Origin: Selaginella moellendorffii
Taxonomy: Eukaryota > Streptophyta > Lycopodiopsida > Selaginellales > Selaginellaceae
DNA: 64,000 nt
Direction: 5' to 3'
NCBI RefSeq assembly: GCF_000143415.4
Contig: NW_003314323.1
Coordinates: forward strand, 748,499-812,498
Below are positions 34,590 to 47,120 of the stretch, piece after piece. The notes beneath the pieces were generated by a model. It was not told where the DNA came from. It was given only the letters and a program-made list of their open reading frames with translations, and did no database searches. Position numbers and translations under genes: made by a program. How positions within the stretch are numbered: position 1 is the first letter of the stretch; every line of letters begins with the position of its first letter.

Positions 34590-36017
34590 TTTGAGCCATA
34601 AAAAAGGAAATGCTCCATAAATTTGAAGTCACTGTGGTCGACCGTTCCCCGCCAAAAGTATGCACGTCCATGTCTGCATGCTTGTGAAGCAAACCTACGA
34701 GAACAATTTCGGCATCGAAGTTGAGACCGAGTACTATGTGGATCGACTGTCTATAAAGGATCAGATTGTGAGGGACAACAGCAACGATAATGACCCTTTG
34801 ACGACGCACCAGACGAGAACACTGTGTCATACACTGGCAACAATGGCGGCGGTGTCAGCTCTTTCTACCACACCGCTGCTCTGGTGGTGTGGCCCAAGGA
34901 TTGCAGAATGGAGGCGCTATGCTACAACAGTGAAAGTGTACTGAAGTGGCTCGAGGAGCAGCACAAATGCGAGCCTGGCCGGACGAATGGGGATTTGGAG
35001 CGATACTTGACAAGTAAAGTGGGGTACAAGACGCATTTTGAAATTCTGCCAGATTTTTGCGTCAAGCACGACTGTCACGACGCAGCCTGCTTGGTCATGA
35101 AGAAGTGGGGGATGACGCATGGCAACAGCAGCACAGGGTATGGTTTCCGTACACTTGGTTCCTTTCCCGCTAGCAGCTTGGTCCAAGTAGCTAAAAAGTG
35201 GGGAGAGAGCAGCTTTCCTCACATGGAAGAGTTTTGGGAGAAGACATTGAATTGAAGAAGCTTTGTGGGAGAGACAAGCAGAGAAGCCCTACCCCGACAA
35301 AAGATATGGGCCCTATGGAAAATATTATTAAGTCAACTTTGCACAGCGAAAGGAAGGAAAAGCTGGCTAAGCTCCAGCACGAAGGAAGGAGAAGTTTTCT
35401 GGGAAGGGTGTTGTGACGCTCGAATCGGATGTCACTGCAATGGCTTTGGGAAGGAAGAGATTCATCAACGATGTTGACCTGAAGAAATCTATGGCAGTGA
35501 GATTAACAGTGCTGATGCGCTTGTGCTGCTCTTGTGAGGAAACTGGAAGATTAATTGGGGGCTCTTGGTTAAAATGAAAGAAGCAGCCGGGCTGTTTGGC
35601 TTGAAGAAGGATGAAAAGGTGACGCAGCTCTTCTCGGAACTTTTGTCACGAGCACTGAAATATAGTAGTCACAACAAGAAACTGGCTGAAGTTGCAATTT
35701 GGCTGGGCAATGAGGAAATGGTGAAAGTTGTAGTAAAGTATGCGAGAAGTGGTAATTTTAACGATGAAAAAGACGATAGCAGCTTGATTGAGAGTGCCAA
35801 GACATGGGACGATGTTGCTAGAGACGGGTTGAAGAAGGTGATCAATGCTAAAATTTGCTACTTTTTGGGCAATGGAGATGAAGAGGTGAGTTGCAGCGAC
35901 AGGAGCGATGATGAAGTAGATGAAGAAGACGAGGAGAAAGAAGAAGGAAACAAACGATGCAAACTAAACCCGAGGGCTGAGCGTGTCGAATATGAGCAGA
36001 AAAGGATAGAAAACTAG
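34590..36017 (+). pseudogene. 2OG-Fe(II) oxygenase-like pseudogene, right copy
   Basis: This copy keeps a middle segment absent from the left copy (SYTGNNGGGVSSFYHTAALVVWPKDCRMEAL, then ESVLKWLEEQHKCEPG and a Cys/His-containing stretch), and the C-terminal part (AAGLFGLKKDEKVTQLFSEL, then an acidic tail EVDEEDEEKEEGNKR). The core with the H-x-D motif is missing: sequence jumps from the EMLHKFE region near 34610 to the middle segment. Frame changes near 34815 and 35490 also break it. The last 150-codon frame (35565-36017) is open. Confidence 0.65.
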
Positions 36018-38169
36018 GGTGCCACGATCTGGAGACTGCGTAAGCTCTTGAACAATTTTGCTTGATCCTTCAAACAGCATATAATATTGCAGCACTTGCA
36101 ATAAGATTCTCAAAGGCTGAAGTGTCGTTAAGTAAAACTCCATTGAGGAATTGCGCAACGACACATCTGCGCATCGGATCTCGGCCTCCGGCCAAGTGAA
36201 GAAGAGTTTTGCTTGCAGAAAGAAGCCATCTGCTGTTCAAACGCACTGAGCTCGTCATCCCATCTCGGTAGGCACAATATCAAAAGCCGGAGCACAACTC
36301 TCTAGTGTCGTTTGTAAATAGGACTCGGTTGCCGTCACTTTCGATTTCTGGAAGTGCTTGCATTATATAGAGAAATCCCACGAGATCCATACTGTGAATC
36401 TGTGAAGCTTACATAATGTATTGGCAAGTAAAATTGCAAGTGATCATAAGCACACTATATGACGAAACCGTGCTAGCGATCAACGTAAGCATCTGGACTG
36501 TAGATGCAGCCTGGAAGGGACTGTTTCAGAATCTAAGCATCTGGCTAGATTGTTGAAGTTTTGGATTATGTTATCGACTTGGAAACTTGTAGGGAGCCAG
36601 CCTGTGTCTAAGGCTGGATTTGTTGCTCCTCTTGGTCCTGCTCAACTGCCATGGGCTCCTGTTCTGATAAGAAAACTGCATTACTAACCTCGTGTTGGTA
36701 TGTTTCAGATGATCTAGTTGCATGCTTGACATACTTCAACAACGCCTTGGCGCCTTAGTTGCACCTTTTCTTTTGAGAGCATGCAAAGAACATCTTCAAG
36801 CTGTCATGACTATAGTTGATTATGGATTCTCGAGAGTTGATTCTTTCTGTTCTTTCAATACTGTGAGAATCAGATAAACACATAACCATTATAGTTGACT
36901 CTGGATTCTTGAGAGTTGATTCTTTTTGTTCTTTTAAAACTGTGAGAATTGCGATTGACTTTGTTGTTGTAAAAAGAAAATCCGTATAAATAAAATGACT
37001 TTTATGTATAAAACATAGCATTATTTAACTGCAATGCAACAAAAAGGAAGTGGAAAGCTATCTCGCTTCTTTGCTTGCAGCCAGCTCAGCAAGTCTTTTG
37101 AAAAAAAACTAACTTTGCGAAGAAGTGATGGTGATTTCGATTTTTCTGGACACGAATACCTTCGGATTTCGAATTCAGTGTTAAAAAAACACAGGCATAG
37201 AATATTTTACAAATATCCAATTCTTATGCCCCACATGGGGCATCATGCCCATAGCAATGACCCATGCTATGTATGGAATGGAGCCATTCATGGCCAATAA
37301 GCCCATGCATTCTAGCAAGTTGTTAATGTTGCAAACCAAATGGACAATCAACCAAATTCCATACCATATTACCTTATCTAGGGCATTATGTTTTCACATC
37401 TTGCTTTTGGCATTCATGGCAAAAGAATTGAATTATCCTTTTTTGGCACACCTCTTTTAACATAGTGTTCATAATAAATGTAAGTGAACTTTATTTAGCT
37501 CCATTGCAAAGCCATGGATATATATTGTCTGGAGTAATGTCTCTAATACATTTTATTGAGTTTATCCTTCGTTACCATTGATTTCCAGTATAGTTCTCTC
37601 AACATATTAGTTTTGTACCATGATGCTTAGAAGATTTGCATATGACTCAAAAGTAGGTTGAAGTCTAACCAATTCGATGAATTGGTGGGGCTCATACTTC
37701 AATTGTGTACTACGCAAAGGTGCATAGTGTTGATGTTTAGACTTGGAATTCTCTCAAGAAGAGCATGTAGAAGGAGATTTGAGAATGTGGAAGTTGCAAT
37801 TGCATGCAATAACATTCAGGATAACAATAGACACTTTCAACATTTTCCAATTATAATTGTTTCAAATTGAATCTGGAGTTCTCTCAAGAGGAGCTTGCTG
37901 AAGGAGATTTGAGAATATAGAAGTTGCAATTGCATGCAGTAACATTCAGGTGAGAAGAGCAATAACAATAGACACTTTCAACATTTTCCAATCATAACTA
38001 TTTCAAATTTTAAAATTTGTAAAAAGGGTTTCCAAGTATGGGGCAAAATTATCCAATGTATACTGTATGCTGTGGCTGAAGAACTAGAGTTTTCAGGGAT
38101 TGGAAGCTCATGCTCACTTTGGTAAGAGTAGATTTGTGATGGTTTCCTATATGCTCTAACCCTTTTGCA
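36018..38169. other. No gene seen; arm end, then AT-rich DNA with a ~130-bp tandem repeat
   Basis: 36018-37165 is arm sequence without a supported gene. At 37739-37870 and 37871-38006 a unit with 'ctctcaagaggagc', 'gaaggagatttgagaat', 'gaagttgcaattgcatgca' and 'acactttcaacattttccaa' is repeated in tandem. Confidence 0.55.
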
Positions 38170-38709
38170 ATGTTTGAGGTTTTTGGGTTTCCTCATGGCA
38201 TGGCAAATTGGAGAGGATTTTATGACTTCTTTGAGGCACAACAATGGATCCAACAAGGGACAAAATTGAGGATTCTATATGATGTTTCCTCCTTTCAAGG
38301 CTCAACAATCCCTCTGACAAGGCAACCCAAAACTACTTCTAATGTTGTGTTAATCACCGAGGGGAAAAGTCCCGCTAAAGAAAGTGATAGTAAGGGATAT
38401 ATTACTGCTCAAGATGCAAGCGAGGACAAGTTCACAGACCTAGAGGGTGATTTTAGTTCTACTATGAAACAGGTTGAGAGTTCCTCAACCGAGGATGGGC
38501 ATCATATAGCACCCAAGCTCGATAGTTTTGACCCAGATCTTAAATTGGGAGCTGCTTTGGAAGCTATAATGATTACCCTTGGTGAGGCAAGCATAAGCCA
38601 AAAGGTACCAAGGGCCGCAAGTGCTTATAATGGGCATTCGTGGAATATTTTGAATATTCTTACTTTTAACTTCACCAATGAACTAAAAAGAGTCTCTTTC
38701 AAAGTGTGA
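38170..38709 (+). CDS. Hypothetical ORF (179 aa), unrecognised
   Basis: An uninterrupted 179-residue frame starting MFEVFGFPHGMANWRGFYDF and containing a Ser/Thr/Glu-rich middle (TEGKSPAKESDSKG, SSTEDGHH). No domain is recognised and no intron is needed. The AT-rich, repeat-flanked context suggests a mobile-element fragment rather than a host gene. Confidence 0.3.
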   Translation: MFEVFGFPHGMANWRGFYDFFEAQQWIQQGTKLRILYDVSSFQGSTIPLTRQPKTTSNVVLITEGKSPAKESDSKGYITAQDASEDKFTDLEGDFSSTMKQVESSSTEDGHHIAPKLDSFDPDLKLGAALEAIMITLGEASISQKVPRAASAYNGHSWNILNILTFNFTNELKRVSFKV

Positions 38710-38949
38710 AACATATTTCAAGACAATTATCTATTTTTATTGTGAAAGTGTCTAGATTGTGGTACTTCCATAACATCAGCCCAATCCATACAAGCTCTCT
38801 AGATTTTGGAGTGCTTGGTGGATCTTGTGTTTGGTCCACTCTATTGATAGGTATGTTAAAGGGAAGAAAACTTCTCGTGTGCTTGGGAAATTGAGTAGAT
38901 GATGTATCTTATCTCTCAACTTGGATCCAAATAGGCTCTCTTGGTTGGA

Positions 38950-41900
38950 ACTCTGGAGAATCAACCACAAAGTGATGGAACTTGGATAACTCTTTCGGGC
39001 TCATATCTATAAAATGTTCAAATATACAAGAGTTTTAGTTGTTTGTGAAAGTAAATAGTTACCTCGAATGATGTTCACAATCCAGCTGTAGAATTTCTCT
39101 CCAAAATCCTGGTCAAAGATCAAGCAGTTGATGAACTCTGCAGAAGGAATGGTCGTCCTTACCCAGAAGACCTATAACAAAGCATCTGTCCTAATGAGTG
39201 AAAGCCTACCTAGCAATGCTAGACTCTTGTAAGGCTTTTGATGAGCTTCCATGCGCATTGCGTGTTGGAAGCCATCTTGGAGTAAGTCTCCCACTATATT
39301 TGGCTTGATGAATAGGTAACGCCAGACCATTGCAACCACACATGCCTTCACAGCTTGCTCATAACCTTCACCAAGTTCAGTGAGTCTAGACTCAAGCACT
39401 GCATTGTAATTGGTAATTGCAGGGTTCTCTAGAATGGAATCCACAGACTTGCACCAATTGCCCTCCTCCTTTAAGCTTGATGCACCTTGCAAATGGTTGA
39501 GTGCATTCCAAATATGTAGTGCGCATGCCTTGAAGTCCATCTCATATAGTCCTCTTCAGGCAAGTCGTCGGTCATTCTCATCTGGAACCTCTCCAGTTGC
39601 AATTGCCAATGTTGCAATTGTACACCCGCGAAATACTTGTGTGTTACATTCGAACGCTTGGAATAACAACCAACCCATAAAGACAGCATGTGCATATAGA
39701 AATAAGGAGCATATAAAACTTGTGCTATAAAATTAACTTACCACATCCTACTCTTCTTGTCGCAACGTCCTAGAATGCACTGGCATCTTGGGATGCCAAT
39801 ACATAGCTCTTCCCTAAGCACAAATAGTCCATGCGTTTGTAACATAAAGTTACTCTAGTGAGCCAAATGAAAATTAGATTTACCGATTTTGGAATCTAGT
39901 GAATAGCCTCTCTAATGGCTTTTGCATGTGGCCCACCCACATCTATTGTGGCTTCCTCTCATACCAAAGCTCCTCCAATCTCAGACGCATAGACCACTTT
40001 GTAATTCAGTGTGTGTAGATTAGTATTGAAGGTGAATTGGAAACAACTGAATTCATTGTTTGGTGCAATCTGGAAGGATAAGTGAGGGAACTCCAATTCA
40101 TAGGCAATCCATTACTTACCAGAATGGAGACGGCCTCAAATATGTATGAGTAAGTCTGCATGGCCGAAGCATGGCCTTCTTGATGCAAAAACAGGAGAAC
40201 TTACAATACAGTGTTTCAGTAGTGTCAAATAGTTCTCTCAATTGTTGTGCAACTGAAAATAATAAGATGGTACTAAGTGCTAAGAAATAGATACACATAC
40301 CTCTTCTCAATAAACCATGTTATTGTGGACCCAACAATTGAAGGAGGCACATTAATGTTTCTTTCAACAAGGAGTTGTTGGATTGTGTTGTTATAGAACA
40401 CACCCTTGTACTGTGCTTCTAAAAGGCCAAGCTGAAGGAGAACACTCTCCCAATCCTACCAATGAGGCATAGTTTGGTTGAAAAGCACGTGCTAAAGAAA
40501 TATTTCACCACCAACCCAATAGAACTCAGGGTATTTAGCAACAACATCTAGCATCTCCTTGTCACTTGTGTTCTCCACGCTAAAGCAACCAAGAAGCTTA
40601 TGTTTCAGCCACTGCACATGTGAGAGAACTTTAGCATCCCCTGTGCCCTCACCTCAAGGGCTATGGTGGCATCCTGTAAGGCAGAAACTTCCTCATGTTG
40701 CAACACGATGAAGTTGGCACTATCCTAAGTGGTTAATTGAACAGCTTCATTAAATGCATTGGTGGCATTAGTCCATTGTTGTTGATGCTCCAACAATCTA
40801 CATGCAAACGTTAGTTAAATTTCGAATGCCACAATTTTCAATTATCTTACTCTACTGTAGAAAAGTTGTCAAGCAACTCCATAAGAGTAAGCGGACTGGA
40901 GCTACTTCCCTCTAGAAAGGGGGGTGGAGGCACACCATGGTTTTCAAGGCCTGCGCTGTCACTATCATACACTATTATTGGCCTATCTGCACTCAGAAAT
41001 TAGAAAATGAAGGAAATATTTATTTATGTTAATACTTTTTACCAGCCACATGGCTTGGAGCCACTATTTCTGGTGACAAGGATGTCTCCAGAGATCCTTG
41101 GTGCGGTTCATCCTCACCATCACCTTGTTCTTTGACTTCAGTAATGTTCATGTTGTCTTGTGTGGGGAGAGTTTCTTCCGGTAATGGAAGAATGTCCTCT
41201 TCATCTGCAGAGTATTCTTCTTCATTATTCTTATCTTGGTTTAGTTTTTGCGTGGTTGGCCTCGAGAGAAATGGCTCTATCACTAAGAGATCATCATTTG
41301 CAATCAAGGTATTTATAGCAGCTACAACTGCAAAGACCACAATATATATTTGTGAGGAGGGAACTTAAAAAAAATAATGACTTAAATTTATGAACATCCT
41401 TCTCCTTGAGTGCTCGGGCTTGTTTTTGATAACTTAGCCAATGTTTGTCACTAAAATACTCCATAACATTGTATAGGTATATTATTGTTGCCTAGTTGCC
41501 ATTGGCCTTGTTTGCTATAGCTCCCCATGATGTTTGAGGAGGCCAGTAGCAAGGCCGGATAGAGCTGAGGCCAAATTTTGCAGACTCGGCATGGGCCTCA
41601 CCACCATTGGATTGCCTTGCACGTTGGACAAATGCTCCTGGGTTGGTCATAGATGAAGGTTGGATTCCTGAGGCTTGGAGTGATAGTAAAATCACATGTT
41701 GGGCCATATCGGGCTGGAAAGGAATACTGGAGTATAAGCCACCCCATATGAGACACTCTAGGAAGTCCATTGTCAACTCGTCAAGTTTCGTCACTTTCAC
41801 AAATGGCTCTCTTTTCCACCCATACAAGTGTACATGCCAAGTCTTTGGGATTGCAATCCACTTGGTGACAAGAACTGTGGTGAACGGTCGGGGGACCAAG

Positions 41901-42060
41901 GGTGTCGTAGACGACATCCCACCAATGACTTTGGATCGACTGCCACAACGTCCATGACGACAAGATAAAGACTGCCGATTGTTATTAGCATAAGTGTGCA
42001 TTGCAGCCACAAGTGGTGAGAGAGTCTAGCATAGTGAAACTGTCGCGAATGTGACTTCAA
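38950..42060 (-). mobile_element. Degenerate coding relic of an unidentified transposon
   Basis: Minus-strand blocks of protein-like sequence occur in changing frames with stops: YGWKREPFVKVTKLDELTMD and LLSLQASGIQPSSMTNPGAF (41492-42010), an acidic block DEEDILPLPEETLPTQ (41029-41340), LLEAQYKGVFYNNTIQQLL and PPSIVGSTITWFIE (about 40310-40460), and YEQAVKACVVAMVWRYLFI (39172-39540). The first block loosely resembles KDZ-type transposases, but the similarity is too weak to assign a family. Some acceptor-like sites suggest it once had introns. Confidence 0.35.
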
Positions 42061-42589
42061 GTATCGAAAGTTACTTGCCAGCCAGTCCTTAAGGACACTC
42101 TTACCTTACTACCACGATGGCAGGAGGTCAGTATTGCCGGTTCCCTTTATTAGCCCTTTTTGTTCAAGTGTTAGTAAACTGGACTTTGCATCTGTACTTA
42201 GCCGGATGAGCATAAGGAAGGAATTCCTAAGTGTCTATTTAGCTGAGCATACTTGGCCTAGCTTGTTAGTTCTCTTTTGCTCTGTCTTGCACTGGCTTGA
42301 CAAGAACCCTTGCGTATTGAGATTAATCCCTCAATATCACTACATGATAGCTTACCGTGTCTGCCAAACACCCTCGCTATCATGCCCTTTGTGTTAGTCT
42401 CAATTCGGTCCCAAATGCTATTTATGGAAAGTGTCCAGATTTGCTCATTTGGCATATCTACGGAATGTAGAGATTGTCTTGAACACAACAGTGTTCGTCC
42501 CATGTCCAAATTTGCAATCTAGGGACATTCCATATTTAGTAAGTTTCGAGCTTGTCCTAGAGACTAACTCCTGATACTAAGGGAGGCTT

Positions 42590-42700
42590 GGGGTGAAAGC
42601 CCAAAGCATGTGTTCCTCAAGGGGGGGGGGGCTATGGGGGTTTCAAATGTATAATAGAGATAGTGGGTAGGTTGAGTATGGCCGACCAACCTAAGGCATA
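42590..42700. repeat. Dispersed repeat with G-tract, copy 1
   Basis: 'ggtgaaagcccaaagc' is followed by a short spacer with 'gttcctcaa', a run of about 12 G, then 'gggtttcaaatgtataatag' and 'agatagtgggta'. The same order occurs at 47009-47120. The flanks 42061-42590 and 42700-44290 hold no convincing gene. Confidence 0.55.
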
Positions 42701-44299
42701 GTTTAGCTCCCGTTTGCGTGCCTGTCTTTGTTCTACGTTTAGCTTAGGTTTAAGCCCAAGTTCCATTCCATGCTAGCTGGTGGAGTACCCATATCCTCGC
42801 GTTAGGCCACTGGTATGCCGAAATAGCGCCAGACTCCATTTGGCTTCGTTTTATGTGCTGGTCCTAGCATTGGGATGCTGGTTGCTCCAGGACTGTTCCA
42901 AGTCGCTCCGGGCTTCTGTCCCTTCCCTCCTTGGGCTGTATGCTTGAGAGTTGCTCTGTGGTCCGGTTCCATCACTCCTTGGCTCCATGCTTGGGAGTTT
43001 GGCATCGTTCCTTCATTTAGTGGCCCAAGGCTTTGAACCTCGGGTTCCACACCACGTTCCTTTGGACACGTGGCATGTGACATGTGGCATTTGTCATGTG
43101 GCACAAAGAGGGTTTAGGTTCTGCTTCGTGGTATTATTCTATGGTAAATCACCATAGGATAAAGGGTCAAAACCACATGTGCTACATGAGTCAAACAAAT
43201 TCAAAGAAAAAAAAAGTTGAAGAATGCATGGGTCATATTATACCTATGGCTCACATGGCAGCTTGCCTTGAGGGTCAGCTTGAACATATCTGGATGTTGA
43301 AGCTCCACTAGATGATGATGTCGATCCTTGGGAGTAGTTGTGGAATGCTGATCGGGAACTATAAACTTGCTGGTGTGGCGCAATTGTCAACTCACCCTAC
43401 GCAGAAAAACACATGGAAAAAAGATGGGTACAAATGAAAAACTTACTAAGCTAGACCACTTGTTACTTCGGGAGGTAGATGGCTAGGTATTGGCACTTGT
43501 ACCAGTGGATGGAGTTGCATAAGTTGTAGCGGTTGGTGGAGTTATGGGGCTGGTAGTAGTGGCACTATATGGGCTTCTGTGAGTACGTCTTGTAGTTGGT
43601 GTTGGTGGCAATGTTCCAGATTGGACAACATTGTGGGCATAAGGCATTCGGACTTGCTCATTTTGGATGTTTGGGCTGTTGCTTTCCAAGGAAGGCGAGG
43701 AGAACGAAACATGCTAGAGGTTCCGCATATATTGTAGTGTATGCAATGTTAGGCAGTGCTCTGCTTGCTCAAATGTAGTTGGGAGTTGTGGATGGGATGC
43801 TATTGGAGTTGATGTCCCTACTGCAGAGCTTGGAAAATCAAGTGGCTCACATGTGTCTCGCGAGACTGTTGGCTATATCAATTGCGGAACATCGAGTGCT
43901 TGGCTACATGCTCGTGAGGTGTTTCCTACATAGTGTCTACTGTTGTTGAGGCATGTGGCATTCTTGCTTTGAGCCTAGAAACCACAAGGGATTGGTTATG
44001 CAAACTTGATCAAGGAGAAGCTACCCACCATCGCAGCTATGGCACTCTTGCTTGGGCGGTGGTCCTGCAATCGAAGGAGTGTGCACTAGAAGCCCTGCCT
44101 CCGGTTAGATGACGCGAATCGATTAGAAAAAATGAATGAATCATCGACAAAAATTATGTCATAAAATGAAATCGCCTCATATCCAAGACACAATTAATAT
44201 GGGTGGGACTTGGTGTAAACCCTAATCCTGAACGTGGGAACCCTAAAATTGAAGAAATCAAGAATTGAATTTAAATTTGAAATGTACTCTAAAGAATAC

Positions 44300-45790
44300 T
44301 CAGTTTTCTCTGAGTATGGCTAAGCATAATTTTTCCAAAGCTTGTCGCTTCACTAGTGTTGCTGTAGGCAAGGCACTCTCAATGTAAAGTGGTAGATCTA
44401 CACCTGCAACATCAACCATTGCACATTCCATTTCTAAATCCAAATGAAGTAGATATTGTTTGTCCAAGTTGAGTCCCTCCCGATGTATAAAAAATACTTG
44501 GTTTCGAACAGTGCCAAGAGCCTGTAAGGTAGTTAAGCACAACGAAATAAATTTAAAGAAATTGTTCTATTCTTGCTCTAAAGATTACCTTTGACAGAGT
44601 TGCACCTTCGACATTGGAGAGAAATGGTCTAGGAAGGTTTTCAATATCTTTTCCACAACACCGGCATAATCTTACAAATGCACAATTTATAAAGAATTCT
44701 ATAACATTACCAAAATTCTTACCCAAGCTCTTGTTCCATCAGTTGAAATAAGTTTGCAAGAACATGAGATAGTCTGAAGTAATCATCACATCAATATAGA
44801 CGGACTTCATGGAGGTTCTAGGTTGCAACCCAGTGTGAAATGTCCTTCTTGAGGTATGGAGCAAAGACACAACATAGACTTTGGTTGTGCCATGGATTAG
44901 ATACATCAAGAATTCTTATGTCTTCCAAAAACCACACCATGTGCTCAAAGAGCTCTCTTCACAAATGCTCTATGCATTGCAAAACAAATTTGATTTAGTC
45001 TTTATTTGGAAAAACTCTAACACTATGAGTACTTGGTTACATGTTGATGTCTCATGTATGAAGCTCCTAGCTGTAGAACCTTAATAGCGGACCATGTCCT
45101 TCTCAACTTCATTGTGCTCTGGAGCATTGTTGCTCTGGATCCGCTTGGGCCTTCCAAATTGATAAACAATCTGTGCATATGTGTTGAATATTGCATGGGA
45201 TTCTTTGGAGGTAGCTAGCTCACAAACTACAATATAATAAGTTGCACCGCAAATAATGGCATATATATAGAAACCATAGCTTACAAACTCGCAATATGCT
45301 ACAATAAACATGTTACCACATATGTTGAAATGAAAGAATATTCACAATCTATATGGCAAACAGCATAAGCCTCTTCGTTCTTATAAATCTGTCGTCAAAT
45401 CCTTGTCATGTGCCTCTGTTCTAGCATAGTTGGATCGTGAGTGGCTAAGGCGTCACAAATTTGGCGTCAGCTAAACCAATATCCTCCACTTCGACAGGTA
45501 GATTGGGAATTGATAATTCCCCCAGTTTGTGCCACCTCGAGTCATAGCATTGTTAGTTCAAACATGATGAAGTACCTCTTCGGGTGGTACTTTATAATAT
45601 ACACCTCTCCAATTTGGATTGACAAGCCGCATATATTTGTACAGTGTTGGCTTGGAAATTCTAAGATAGCATGCGAGGTAAGCAATAGTCTTAGTCTTGA
45701 GGATCTTCAGGTGCATCCATGTGCCAAATGTGGTTGGACTACCAAATCCCCTCAATCACAAAAAATTATGGAAAGCCTAAAAACGTGCAA
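44300..45790 (-). mobile_element. Relic of an HTH plus integrase-core transposase
   Basis: 45755-45558 encodes an HTH-like segment (IAYLACYLRISKPTLYKYMR). 45311-45081 encodes an rve-like core: CELATSKESHAIFNTYAQIV, then FGRPKRIQSNNAPEHNEVEK, where family members have SD.G.EN in the acidic position. After a stop, RSFIHET.TCNQ continues the usual post-core motif. Several stops and the Asp-to-Asn change at the SNN position show it is dead. The 44542-44300 frame may be the C-terminal part. Assignment to a named superfamily is not attempted. Confidence 0.5.
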
Positions 45791-45799
45791 ATCATGACT

Positions 45800-46780
45800 C
45801 TAGGAGGCTAGAAACTAAACAAACCTCTAGGAGAGCATTATTGACACTATCCACACCAGAACCACAGTCCGAATCACTAAAATTGGATGGAAGGCCATCC
45901 ACCTCGTCTTCCAGTAAACCTAGAAGAAAAAGTTTCAGTGACACAAATTTGAAGTAAACTAGGGAGAGAACTATACTCATGGTAAGAACTTGAAAGAGCA
46001 ATCAAGTAGTAAATCAAAGCCACTTCCAACATTGCCCATAAAAACATTTGAAACCAATCACTAGCAAAACAAGTTACTTTCCGCATTTGCTACCAAGAAA
46101 CATGCCAAATAACAAAGCACTAAAGCAAGGCGCTAAGGCAAGGAAGCACCTCCTAAACCCTATGACCTAATGAATCCCTATGTCATGGGGTCAAACTTGA
46201 TGATATGTGGCATCTATGTATAGCACATTGTTCATATTATGGGGACATCATCGACCCATCAGGCTAGCATCCATGGGGTATCCATGAGGCATCCAAATGA
46301 CAGTTAATGCTGAACCAATAGAAAATTGCCACATGGACACTATATTGTGAGTGAAATCTACCACAGTAACACTCACCCTTTTATGAATTGCACACCATAC
46401 AAACAATGTTATTCACAACTTCTAGCATTTGTGCTCTGCTGCAAGGGAATGGTATGGGAAAGAATGTGTCCTTTTGGTACTAAAATGCCATGATTTATTG
46501 CAAATGTGTTGGTGATAAAGCCAACGTTAGTTGGGTGTCTTTTAAGTTGCAAGAAGGTGTGAAACACAAAATCCCTAGGCCCCAAAGTGGAGCCGGAAGG
46601 GTGCCATGTGGTGGTGGCCGAAGCGAAAACCAAATGAGCGTAACACGTTTGGTCTAAAAAGCTCCGACTTGAAAAGGTCGAGAGTGGGAGTGGAACTCCT
46701 AACGAAGTGCTTGAGGAACGAGCACAAAGCGAGCAATAAGCGAGGCTCCAAAAAAGGGACCCAGAAAGAACCAACACATG
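45800..46780. other. No gene seen
   Basis: Short frames only. Minus-strand frames through 46409-47319 are produced largely by the neighbouring minisatellite and show no recognised domain. Confidence 0.4.
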
Positions 46781-46785
46781 ACACG

Positions 46786-46990
46786 CAGAAGTGTCCGAGA
46801 TGGACCCGAGATGGAGTCCGAGATGGAGCCCGAGATGGAGCCCGAGATGGAGTCTGAGATGGAGTCCGAGATGGAGCCCGAGATGGAACCGAGACCGAGA
46901 CCGAGACCGAGGCCGAGACCGAGGTTGAGTCCGAAACCGGAACCGAGACTGAGTTCGAGTTTGGGTTTGAGCCCGAGTCTGAGTCCGAAT
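46786..46990 (+). repeat. Purine-rich minisatellite (12-bp, then 6-bp units)
   Basis: Units of the type 'gagatggagcccgagatgga' with 'tcc' variants repeat through 46786-46890. They then shift into 'gagaccgagaccgag' and later diverged 'gagtccgaa' hexamers. On the plus strand an open frame reads alternating EMEP/EMES then PRPRPR; on the minus strand Arg/Leu/His-rich. This is most simply a simple-sequence expansion. Confidence 0.75.
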
Positions 46991-47008
46991 ACTAATACAG
47001 GCAGTTGA

Positions 47009-47120
47009 GTGAAAGCCCAAAGCGATCGTTCCACAGGGGGGGGGGGGGGGGGGGGGGGCCCCCCTGGGGTTCCAAAAGTATAGTAGGGAGAGTGGGGGTT
47101 GGAGCCCAATGGAGTCAGTT
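47009..47120. repeat. Dispersed repeat with G-tract, copy 2
   Basis: Same arrangement as 42590-42700: 'gtgaaagcccaaagc', 'gttccaca', then a run of about 22 G directly followed by a short C run and 'ggggttccaaaagtatagta', 'gagagtggggg'. From 47120 to 48268 no gene is seen. Confidence 0.55.

Larger units (their letters stand above)
31741..37165. repeat. Right arm of the large inverted duplication
   Basis: Reverse-complement match to 8860-14295, in the order STR6 5' flank, STR6, microinversion, 2OG oxygenase, 87-bp tandem repeat. Differences from the left arm include many small indels, extra oxygenase sequence at about 34650-35250 and loss of the oxygenase core. Confidence 0.85.

Noticed and set aside
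38950-42060. Firm KDZ transposase assignment
   Set aside because: Only one block looks similar and key CxC and acidic motifs could not be located.
42802-43157. Frames around 42.8-43.2 kb as a gene
   Set aside because: Short overlapping frames on both strands, no recognisable domain and no conservation signal within the window.
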